Shown in pieces: positions 49,193 to 59,123 of a stretch of DNA of 64,000 bases. This stretch comes from Chlorops oryzae (lineage: Eukaryota; Arthropoda; Insecta; Diptera; Chloropidae): assembly GCA_020466095.1 (NCBI GenBank), contig CM035809.1, positions 24,896,955 through 24,960,954 on the forward strand. Reading direction: 5' to 3'. Numbering within the stretch: the first letter of the stretch is position 1; the number at the start of each line of letters is the position of its first letter. The translations under genes were made by a program, and so were the position numbers. The notes under the pieces were generated by a model. The model was not told the origin of the DNA, searched no databases, and worked only from the letters and a program-made list of their open reading frames with translations.

Positions 49193-49600
49193 AGAAAGGA
49201 GACGTCCTAAACGCCAATAATATAAAGTGGATATGTGATCTTGTTAAGTGTAGTGAAGTCCTACCAGATTGAAGAGTACCACAACACCAAGGAAAAAAAT
49301 ACCATATTAGATAGCCCAGGGTCCAATACAATCTGGAGCATCAAATGAGGGTCATCTTTCTAAGCCAAATAAAAAAGATTTACCATAGGTACATAGATTC
49401 GATCGGTACTGGAATCTTAATCAGGTTTCAAACAAAACGGCTCGCTAACAGCTTTCAGAAACCCTGAAATTTTCAAATCCGATTCCAAGACACATTAAAA
49501 AATTCTGAAATTTATGATGAAGGATTTCGAACAAGTTTTTTTTATTTGTCAAAAATAGAAAAGAAATTTGCAAAAGGCAACTTTTTGAAAAGTTTTTTCT

Positions 49601-50962
49601 TCAAGTTGCTTTGCCACCCTTAAGAATATCTTGAATCTCTGATAAACTTTTGCCTTTGGTCTCTGGCACGAAGAATAATACGAAAACGAAGCCGAGTATC
49701 GTAAGTGCCGAGAATATCCAAAATGTTGGACCCGCACCGATGGCATTCTTCAGGGTTGGATAGCTTTTTGCGACAATAAATGCTCCGCCCCAGTTGGCAA
49801 TAGCAGCGAAGGCGCCACCTGGTCCCTTAGCATCTGGTGGAAAAAGCTCTCCAACCATTATCCACGGTACTGGACCGAAGCCCAACGAGAATACGATAAT
49901 ATAAACGCATAGCGAGAGTATTGGCAACCAACCGAGACTGCCAACAGACGACGGTTTATTCTCCTGCATAAAGAAATAGACTCCAAGTCCAAGGGTCGAT
50001 AGTGCCATTACGGCTGCCGATATTAACAACAACAAACGTCTTCCGGCCTTATCCACACAGAATATAGACACAACAGTTACAGCCACTTGTGTAGCTCCAA
50101 TGATAATCGTACAATAGGCCGGCTTTAATGTACTCCCCGAAATGCGAAAAATTTCGGTGGCATAGAATATAACAGCATTGATACCGCTAACCTGTTGGAA
50201 TACCTGAAGTGAAACGGTCAAGTACAATGCCTTCTGGAATGCCTTGTGCTTGAAGGCGGCAACAAAAGATGAATTTTTCGATTCTTCAACATCCAATTCG
50301 ATTTGTTTCCATTCCGCACTCGGATCATAGTCCTTGCCACGCAAACACTTGAAGGCCCGCTCAGCCCTTGCTGGCTTTTGTTTCTTTATCGAAAAGAATG
50401 GCGTTTCGGGTAAGAATGCCATTGAAATTGCAAAAACTATAGGCACCGCCGAACATATGACATTCATCACCATCGGTCTCGTGAATCCACCAACAACGTA
50501 AGCGAACAGAACACCCACTGTTATTTGCAATTGAAAGCAACCGCTCAATATTCCACGGATTTCCTTCTGGGATATCTCACCGATATACATCGGTATTATA
50601 ACGCATGTCGCCCCGGCGGCCATACCAAGGAATGCACGTCCCATAATTAACATCCAGGTTTTCTTAGCGAATAATATCGCGACCCATCCCATGGCGAACG
50701 GTATGATTAATAACATTCCTGCGCTTTTACGTCCGATCGCCTCCATTAGGAAACCGGTTGGCAAACAAGCGATAACAGCCCCTAACGGCAATGCTGAGCC
50801 GACCCATGAGAAATCTTCATCGGTTACTGTGAATCCTAGATCACCAGCTTTGGCTGCTGGCTCTATCGGTGCAGACCATCCTAATACGATTCCAGTCGCC
50901 AGAGCGAACCCAGTTGCCAATATGGTAACAACGAACTGAGGGGACTGCTTGCCCTCAGGCAT
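49601..50962 (-). CDS. MFS sugar/trehalose transporter (Tret1-like), copy B
   Basis: Single-exon 453-residue paralogue of copy A, aligned almost without gaps over the full length. Motifs: GRK (77-79), GR 108-109, GMAAGATCVIIPMYIGEI (113-130), PETP (185-188, consensus restored relative to copy A), QQVSGI (256-261), DKAGRR (304-309), VPWIMVGELFP (365-375), PETKGK (433-438). Conserved Glu/Arg loop residues support a working transporter. The gene is convergent with copy A. Residues 1 to about 220 and the upstream flank are repeated at 57527-59123, so this gene borders the duplicated satellite-bearing segment. Start chosen at MPEGKQ, the first Met of the frame, equivalent in position to that of copy A. 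Confidence 0.93.
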   Translation of the reverse strand: MPEGKQSPQFVVTILATGFALATGIVLGWSAPIEPAAKAGDLGFTVTDEDFSWVGSALPLGAVIACLPTGFLMEAIGRKSAGMLLIIPFAMGWVAILFAKKTWMLIMGRAFLGMAAGATCVIIPMYIGEISQKEIRGILSGCFQLQITVGVLFAYVVGGFTRPMVMNVICSAVPIVFAISMAFLPETPFFSIKKQKPARAERAFKCLRGKDYDPSAEWKQIELDVEESKNSSFVAAFKHKAFQKALYLTVSLQVFQQVSGINAVIFYATEIFRISGSTLKPAYCTIIIGATQVAVTVVSIFCVDKAGRRLLLLISAAVMALSTLGLGVYFFMQENKPSSVGSLGWLPILSLCVYIIVFSLGFGPVPWIMVGELFPPDAKGPGGAFAAIANWGGAFIVAKSYPTLKNAIGAGPTFWIFSALTILGFVFVLFFVPETKGKSLSEIQDILKGGKAT

Positions 50963-51650
50963 TTCTCCTCAAATACTAAAAAAAAACAAATTTTAAAATA
51001 AATTTAAAAACAATTTTTTTTTTTTTGTCCAAAAACTCCAAAGAAAATATTCAAAACATGTATTAAAATTAAAAGAAGAAAAAACATTTTTTTTATGAGG
51101 ATGAATTTATCTGACAGAGAACTATTTTCTCTTTTTTGAAAAAATCTCGCCTTCTGTGAGTTAAAAATGCCAATTTTAGTTTTAGTACCTCCTGAAAACT
51201 ACTATATGAAAGGACAAGGAATCCTTTCTGGTAATCATTTACTAAAAAGGCATAATTCTAAAAAACTCAGAGTTCGTTCAGATTGGGGACTATCATTAGA
51301 GCTGCTCATTTGGGTGTGACTGTGGACAAATTGAGAATAAACGCCGCTAACCACACTAGGACCTTGACTCTATTTCTTCATTTATTAGTGTATGTACAAT
51401 TTTCTCTCATCTTTGTGTAAAAAGGTAAATTTTATAAAATTCCGGAAAATAAATCGTGGTCCGTAACTAATCGCGCTTGGTTGCCCATACTCTCGCTAGG
51501 TATTTATATTACCAAAACCTTTCGCATTTCTGGGAATACATTCATGCCAGCCTATTGTGAGAAACCCTGTAGGAAATGTCACCCTGGCATAGGCATCAAG
51601 GCATTAGGGCGCTTAATAACATTTATTTGAGGTCAAAAAGACATTCTGTT
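50963..51650. other. Divergent upstream flank of transporter B, copy 1
   Basis: Presumed promoter/5' UTR of transporter B (leftward). The same sequence recurs at 58188-58880. An open frame beginning MPILVLVPPENYY at 51169 is of different length in the two copies because of an indel, so it is not called a gene. Confidence 0.5.
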
Positions 51651-51665
51651 CAATTTTGAAAATAG

Positions 51666-51740
51666 TATAAATAGCGTGACAATACGTGAGCTCGATCAGT
51701 GCGTTGCCGGCCGTTGGCCCGGTGAGAGCTCCGCAATGAA
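51666..51740 (+). promoter_or_regulatory. Candidate core promoter 1 (TATA + initiator) facing the satellite
   Basis: TATAAATA at 51666-51673 and TCAGT at 51696-51700 put the initiator A (51698) 32 bp from the first T of the TATA box, the canonical spacing for arthropod RNA polymerase II promoters. A weaker AGAGC lies near +28. The orientation is rightward into the 11-bp satellite. Function not shown. Confidence 0.55.
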
Positions 51741-51782
51741 CGTGTTTGCTCATGTTCGCCTACGACCTCTAGTTCAAAAACA

Positions 51783-51860
51783 TATAAATAGCGTGACAAT
51801 GCGAGAGCTCCATCAGTGCGTTGCCAGCCGTCGGACCGGTAAGAGCTCCGCAATGAACGT
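51783..51860 (+). promoter_or_regulatory. Candidate core promoter 2 (TATA + initiator)
   Basis: Tandem copy of the module 117 bp upstream: TATAAATA at 51783-51790, TCAGT with A at 51815, again 32 bp. A third truncated start of the module (TATAAATG at 51888) abuts the first satellite unit. The 117-bp period is 39 codons, so an ORF (51676-51915) runs through both; it ends in the satellite and is probably incidental. Confidence 0.55.
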
Positions 51861-51900
51861 GTTTCTTCATGTTCTACTTCAAAAACATATAAATGGAGTG

Positions 51901-54900
51901 CTATACGAAGGCTAATCGAAGGCTAAACGAAGGCTCAACGAAGGCTATACGAAGGCTATACGAAGGCTGTACGAAGGCTGTACGAAGGCTATACGAAGGC
52001 TATACGAAGGCGATACGAAGGCGATACGAAGGCGATACGAAGGCGATACGAAGGCGATACGAAGGCGATACGAAGGCTGATACGAAGGCTGATACGAAGG
52101 CTATACGAAGGCTATACGAAGGCTATACGAAGGCTATACGAAGGCTATACGAAGGCTGATAACGAAGGCTATACGAAGGCGTATACGAAGGTATACGAAG
52201 GCTATACGAAGGCTATACGAAGGCTATACGAAGGCTATACGAAGGCTATACGAAGGCTATACGAAGGCTATACGAAGGCTATACGAAGGCTGATACGAAG
52301 TTGATACGAAGTTGATACGAAGGCTATACGAAGGCGATACAAAGGCAATACGAAGGCGATACGAAGGCTATACGAAGGCTGTACGAAGGCTGTACGAAGG
52401 CTATACGAAGGCTATACGAAGGCTATACGAAGGCTATACGAAGGCTATACGAAGGCTATACGAAGGCTATACGAAGGCTAAACGAAGGCTAAACGAAGGC
52501 TATACGAAGGCTGCACGAAGGCTGTACGAAGGCTATACGAAGGCTATACGAAGGCTATACGAAGGCTATACGAAGGCTATACGAAGGCGATAAGAAAGCT
52601 ATACGAAAGCTATACGAAGGCTATACGGAAGCTATACGAAGGCTATACGAAGGCTATACGAAAGCTATACGAAGGCGATACGAAGTCTAAACGAAGGCTA
52701 CACGAAGGCTATACGAAGGCTACACAAAAGCTAAACGAATGCTAAACGAAGGCTAAACGAATGCTAAACGAAGGCTATACGAAAGCTATACGAAGGCGAT
52801 ACGAAGGCGATACGAAGGCGATACGAAGGCTAAACGAAGGCTACACGAAGGCTATACGAAGGCTATACGAAGGCCATACGAAGGCTATACGAAGGCTATA
52901 CGAAAGCTACACGAAGGCTATACGAAAGCTACACGAAGGCTACACGAAGGCTACACGAAGGCTACACGAAGGCTACACGAAGGCTACACGAAGGCTACAC
53001 GAAGACTACACGAAGGCTATACGAAGGCTATACGAAGGCTATACGAAGGCTATACGAAGGCTATACGAAGGCTATACGAAGGCTATACGAAGGCTATACG
53101 AAGGCTATACGAAGGCTATACGAAGGCTATACGAAGGCTACACGAAGGCTATACGAAGCTATACGAAGGCTATACGAAGGCTATACGAAGGCTATCCGAA
53201 GTTGATACGAAGGCGATACGAAGGCTATACGAAGGCGATACGAAGGCGATACGAAGGCTATACGAAGCCTATACGAAGGCTTAACGAAGACTATACGAAG
53301 ACTATACGAAGGCTATACGAAGGCTATACGAAGGCTATACGAAGGCTATACGAAGGCTATACGAAGGCTATACGAAGGCTATACGAAGGCTATAACGAAG
53401 GCTATAAATAACGAAGGCTATACGAAGCTATACGAAGGCTATACGAAGGCTATACGAAGGCTATACGAAGGCTATACGAAGGCTATACGAAGGCTATACG
53501 AAGGCTATACGAAGGCTATACGAAGGCTATACGAAGGCTATACGAAGGCTATACGAAGGCTATACGAAGGCTATACGAAGGCTATACGAAGGCTACACGA
53601 AGGCTATACGAAAGCTATCCGAAGTTTTTACGAAGGCGATACGAAGGCTATACGAAGGTGATACGAAGGCGATACGAAGGCGATACGAAGGCGATACGAA
53701 GGCGATACGAAGGCGATACGAAGGCGAAACGAAGGCGATACGAAGGCGATACGAAGGTGATACGAAGGCTATACGAAGCCTATACGAAGCCTATACGAAG
53801 CCTATACGAAGGCTTAACGAAGACTATACTAAGACTATACAAGGCTATACGAAGGCTATACGAAGGCTATACGAAGGCTATACGAAGGCTATACGAAGGC
53901 TATACGAAAGGCTATACGAAGGCTATACGAAGGCTATACGAAGGCTATACGAAGGCTATACGAAGGCTATAAAAAGGCTATAACGAAGGCTATACGAAGG
54001 CTATACGAAGGCTATACGAAGGCTATACGAAGGCTACACGAAGGCTAACGAAGGCTACACGAAGGCTACACGAAGGCTAAACGAAGGCTATACGAAGGCT
54101 ATACGAAGGCTTACGAAGCTGAGAAGGCTAAACGAAGGCTAAACGAAGGCTAAACGAAGGCTATACGAAAGCTATACGAAGGCATACGAAGGTAACGAAG
54201 GTACGAAGGCTATACGAAGGCTACACGAAGGCTATACGAAGGCTATACGAAGGCTATACGAAGGCTGTACGAAGGCTATACGAAGGCTATACGAAAGGCT
54301 ATACGAAGGCTATACGAAGGCTATACGAAGGCTATACGAAGGCTATACGAAGGCTACACGAAGGCTATACGAAGGCTATACGAAGGCTATACGAAGGCTA
54401 TACGAAGGCTATACGAAGAGTATACGAAGGCTACACGAAGGCTATACGAAGGCTACACGAAGGCTATACGAAGGCTACACGAAGGCTAACGAAGGCTACA
54501 CGAAGGCTACACGAAGGCTACACGAAGGCTATACGAAGGCTATACGAAGGCTATACGAAGGCTATACGAAGGCTATACGAAGGCTATACGAAGGCTATAC
54601 GAAGGCTATACGAAGGCTATACGAAGGCTATACGAAGGCTATACGAAGGCTATACGAAGGCTATACGAAGGCTATACGAAGGCTATACGAAGGCTATACG
54701 AAGGCTATACGAAAGGCTATACGAAGACTATACGAAGGCTATACGAAGGCTATACGAAGGCTATACGAAGGCTATACGAAGGCTATACGAAGGCTATACG
54801 AAGGCTATACGAAGGCTATACGAAGGCTATACGAAGGCTATACGAAGGCTATACGAAGGCTATACGAAGGCTATACGAAGGCTATACGAAGGCTATACGA

Positions 54901-57524
54901 AGGCTATACGAAGGCTATACGAAGGCTTTACGAAGGCTAACGAAGGCTACGAAGGCTACACGAAGGCTATACGAAGGCTACACGAAGGCTACACGAAGGC
55001 TACACGAAGGCTATACGAAGGCTTAACGAAGGCTATACGAAGGCTATACGAAGGCTATACGAAGGCTATACGAAGGCTTACGAAGGCTATACGAAGGCTA
55101 TACGAAGACTATAAAAAGGCTATACGAAGCCTAAACGAAGGCTATACGAAGGCTAAACGAAGGCTATACGAAGGCTATACGAAGGCTATACGAAGGCTAT
55201 ACGAAGGCTATACGAAGGCTATACGAAGGCTATACGAAGGCTGTAACGAAAGCTATACGAAGGCTATACGAAGGGTATACGAAGAGTATACGAAGGCTAT
55301 ACGAAGGCTATACGAAGGCTATACGAAGGCTATACGAAGGCTATACGAAGGCTGTACGAAGGCTATACGAAGGCTATACGAAGGGTATACGAAGAGTATA
55401 CGAAGGCTATACGAAGGCTATACGAAGGCTATACGAAGGCTATACGAAGGCTATACGAAAGCTATACGAAGGCTATACGAAGGCTAACGAAGGCTAACGA
55501 AGGCTATACGAAGGCTATACGAAGGCTATACGAAGGCTATACGAAGGCTATACGAAGGCTATACGAAGGCTATACGAAGCTATACGAAGGCTATACGAAG
55601 GCTATACGAAGGCTATACGAAGGCTATACGAAGGCTACACGAAGGCTATACGAAGGCTATACGAAGGCTATACGAAGGCTATACGAAGGCTATACGAAGG
55701 CTATACGAAGGCTATACGAAGGCTATAAGAAGGCTATACGAAAGCTATACGAAGGCTATACGGAAGCTATACGAAGGCTATACGAAGGCTATACGAAAGC
55801 TTTACGAAGGCGATACGAAGGCTAAACGAAGGCTACACGAAGGCTATACGAAGGCTACACAAAAGCTAAACGAATGCTAAACGAAGGCTAAACGAAGGCT
55901 AATACGAAGGCTATACGAAGCTATACGAAGGCGATACGAAGGCGAAACGAAGGCTAAACGAAGGCTACACGAAGGCTATACGAAGGCTATACGAAGGCTA
56001 TACGAAGGCTATACGAAGGCTATACGAAAGCTACACGAAGGCTATACGAAGGCTACACGAAGGCTACACGAAGGCTACACGAAGGCTACACGAAGGCTAC
56101 ACGAAGGCTACACGAAGGCTACACGAAGGCTAACGAAGGCTACACGAAGGCTACACGAAGGCTACACGAAGGCTACACGAAGGCTAATCGAAGGCTACAC
56201 GAAGGCTACACGAAGGCTACACGAAGGCTACACGAAGGCTACACGAAGGCTACACGAAGGCTACACGAAGGCTACACGAAGGCTACACGAAGGCTACACG
56301 AAGGCTACACGAAGGCTACACGAAGGCTACACGAAGGCTACACGAAGGCTACACGAAAACTACACGAAGGCTATACGAAGGCTATAGAAGGCTATACGAA
56401 GGCTATACGAAGGCTGTACGAAGGCTATACGAAGGCTATACGAAGGCTATATGAAGGCTATACGAAGGCTATGCGAAGGCTATACGAAGGCTATATGAAG
56501 GCTACACGAAGGCTATACGAAAGCTATACGAAGGCTATACGAAGGCTATACGAAGGCTATCCGAAGCTTTACGAAGGCGATACGAAGGCTATACGAAGGT
56601 GATACGAAGGCGATACGAAGGCGATACGAAGGCGATACGAAGGCGATACGAAGGCGATACGAAGGCGATACGAAGGCTATACGAAGCCTATACGAAGCCT
56701 ATACGAAGGCTTAACGAAGACTATACGAAGACTATACGAAGGCTATACAAAGGCTATACGAAGGCTATACGAAGGCTATACGAAGGCTATACGAAGGCTA
56801 TACGAAGGCTTATACGAAGGCTATAAAAAGGCTATAACGAAGGCTATACGAAGGCTATACGAAGGCTAAACGAAGGCTATACGAAGGCTAACGAAGGCTA
56901 TACGAAGGCTATACGAAGGCTAACGAAGGCTAACGAAGGCTAACGAAGGCTAACGAAGGCTAAACGAAGGCTAAACGAAGGCTAAACGAAGGCTAACGAA
57001 GGCTAACGAAGGCTTACGAAGGCTAACGAAGGCTAACGAAGGCTAACGAAGGCTAACGAAGGCTAACGAAGGCTAACGAAGGGTAAGAAGGTACGAAGGC
57101 TAACGAAGGCTAACGAAGGCTACACGAAGGCTAACGAAGGCTATACGAAGGCTATACGAAGGCTATACGAAGGCTATACGAAGGCTATACGAAGGCTTAC
57201 GAAGGCTATACGAAGGCTATACGAAGGCTATACGAAGGCTATCGAAGGCTATACGAAGGCTATACGAAGGCTAACGAAGGCTAACGAAGGCTATACGAAG
57301 GCTATACGAAGGCTATACGAAAGGCTATACGAAGGCTATACGAAAGTATACGAAGGCATACGAAGGCTAACGAAGGTATACGAAGGCTATACGAAGGCTT
57401 ACGAAGGCAACGAAGGCTATACAAGGCTAAACGAAGGCTAACGAAGGCAAACGAAGGCTATACGAAGGCATACGAAGGCTATACGAAGGCTATCGAAGGC
57501 TAACGAAGGCTATACGAAGGCTAA
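51901..57524 (+). repeat. 11-bp satellite array 1 (CTATACGAAGG)
   Basis: About 5.6 kb, roughly 500 units of CTATACGAAGG. Common variants are CTACACGAAGG, CGATACGAAGG, CTAAACGAAGG and the 10-bp CTAACGAAGG, each clustered in local runs (for example CGATACG near 52000-52080 and 53650-53760, CTACACG near 56040-56360, CTAACG near 56885-57130). Longer blocks recur (see findings), so the array has higher-order structure. All three plus frames read as the same cyclic peptide YTKAIRRLYEG because 11 is not a multiple of 3; these ORFs are not genes. Confidence 0.97.
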
Positions 57525-57526
57525 AA

Positions 57527-58187
57527 TGTTTCCATTCCGCACCGGATCATAGTCCTTGCCACGCAAACACTTGAAGGCCCGCTCAGCCCTTGCTGGCTTT
57601 TGTTTCTTTATCGAAAAGAATGGCGTTTCGGGTAGAATGCCATTGAAATTGCAAAAACTATAGGCACCGCCGAACATATGACATTCATCACCATCGGTCT
57701 CGTGAATCCACCAACAACGTAAGCGAACAGAACACCCACTGTTATTTGCAATTGAAAGCAACGCTCAATATTTCCACGGATTTCCTTCTGGGATATCTCA
57801 CCGATATACATCGGTATTATAACGCATGTCGCCCGGCGGCCATACCAAGGAATGCACGTCCCATAATTAACATCCAGGTTTTCTTAGCGAATAATATCGC
57901 GACCCATCCCATGGCGAAAGGTATGATTAATAACATTCCTGCGCTTTTACGTCCGAATCGCCTCCATTAGGAAACCGGTTGGCAAGCAAGCGATAACAGC
58001 CCCTAACGGCAATGCTGAGCCGACCCATGAGAAATCTTCATCGGTTTACTGTGAATCCTAGATCACCAGCTTTGGCTGCTGGCTCTATCGGTGCAGACCA
58101 TCCTAATACGATTCCAGTCGCCAGAGCGAACCCAGTTGCCAATATGGTAACATCAACGAACTGAGGGGACTGCTTGCCCTCAGGCAT
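57527..58187 (-). pseudogene. Partial duplicate of transporter B (codons 1 to about 220)
   Basis: Corresponds to 50304-50962. The copy starts at MPEGKQ (start codon complement 58185-58187) and is cut inside the codon for Gln220, where the satellite begins, so the second half of the transporter is missing. Relative to the intact gene it has several 1-nt losses or gains (for example ACTCGG to ACCGG, GGTAAG to GGTAG, CCCCGG to CCCGG, CCGATC to CCGAATC, CGGTTA to CGGTTTA) and a 3-nt ATC insertion. Reading frame is broken. Either a decayed duplicate or a real copy with consensus errors. Confidence 0.88.
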
Positions 58188-59123
58188 TTCTCCTCAAATA
58201 CTAAAAAAAAAACAAATTTTAAAATAAATTTAAAAACAATTTTTTTTTTGTCCAAAACTCCAAAGAAAATATTCAAAACATGTATTAAAATTAATAGAAG
58301 AAAAAACATTTTTTTTATGAGGATGAATTTATCTGACAGAGAACTATTTTCTCTTTTTTGAAAAAAATCTCGCCTTCTGTGAGTTAAAAATGCCAATTTT
58401 AGTTTTAGTACCTCCTGAAAACTACTATATGAAAGGACAAGGAATCCTTTCTGGTAATCATTTACTAAAAAGGCATAATTCTAAAAAACTCAGAGTTCGT
58501 TCAGATTGGGGACTATCATTAGAGCTGCTCATTTGGGTGTGGACTGTGGAACAAATTGAGAATAAACGCCGCTAACCACACTAGGACCTTGACTCTATTT
58601 CTTCATTTATTAGTGTATGTACAATTTTCTCTCATCTTTGTGTAAAAAGGTATAATTTTATAAAATTCCGGAAAATAAATCGTGGTCCGTAACTAATCGC
58701 GCTTGGTTGCCCATACTTCGCTAGGTATTTATATTACCAAAACCTTTCGCATTTCTGAATACATTCATGCCAGCCTATTGTGAGAAACCCTGTAGGAAAT
58801 GTCACCCTGGCATAGGCATCAAGCATTTAGGGCGCTTAATAACATTTATTTGAGGTCAAAAAGACATTCTGTTCAATTTTGAAAATAGTATAAATAGCGT
58901 GACATTACGTGAGCTCGATCAGTGCGTTGCCGGCGTTGGCCCGGTGAGAGCTCCGCAATGAACGTGTTTGCTCATGTTCGCCTACGAACCTCTAGTTCAA
59001 AAACATATAAATAGCGTGACAATGCGAGAGCTCCATCAGTGCGTTGCCAGCCGTCGGACCGGTAAGAGCTCCGCAATGAACGTGTTTCTTCATGTTCTAC
59101 TTCAAAAACATATAAATGGAGTG
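58188..59123. repeat. Second copy of the transporter B flank (segmental duplication)
   Basis: Matches 50963-51900 nearly base for base, with small indels, up to the first satellite unit. Contains the two TATA/Inr modules again (annotated below). Confidence 0.93.
58889..59080 (+). promoter_or_regulatory. Candidate core promoter pair, duplicate copy
   Basis: TATAAATA at 58889-58896 with initiator A at 58921, and TATAAATA at 59006-59013 with initiator A at 59038; both spacings are 32 bp, as in copy 1. The modules are intact although the surrounding copy has several indels. Confidence 0.5.

Larger units (their letters stand above)
48510..49600. other. Intergenic between convergent transporters
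   Basis: Shared 3' flanks. Holds two short tandem repeats (listed separately) and no gene. Confidence 0.5.

Noticed and set aside
51169..51321. Short ORF MPILVLVPPENYY..
   Set aside because: Its length differs between the two copies because of an indel, and it matches no family I know.
51676..51915. 79-codon ORF with two 39-residue repeats through the TATA/Inr modules
   Set aside because: The in-frame repeat is explained by the 117-bp duplication; the frame is broken by indels in the copy at 58900-59120 and it terminates in the satellite.
51901..57524. CRISPR-like repetition
   Set aside because: Units are contiguous 11-mers without unique spacers, and the DNA is eukaryotic.
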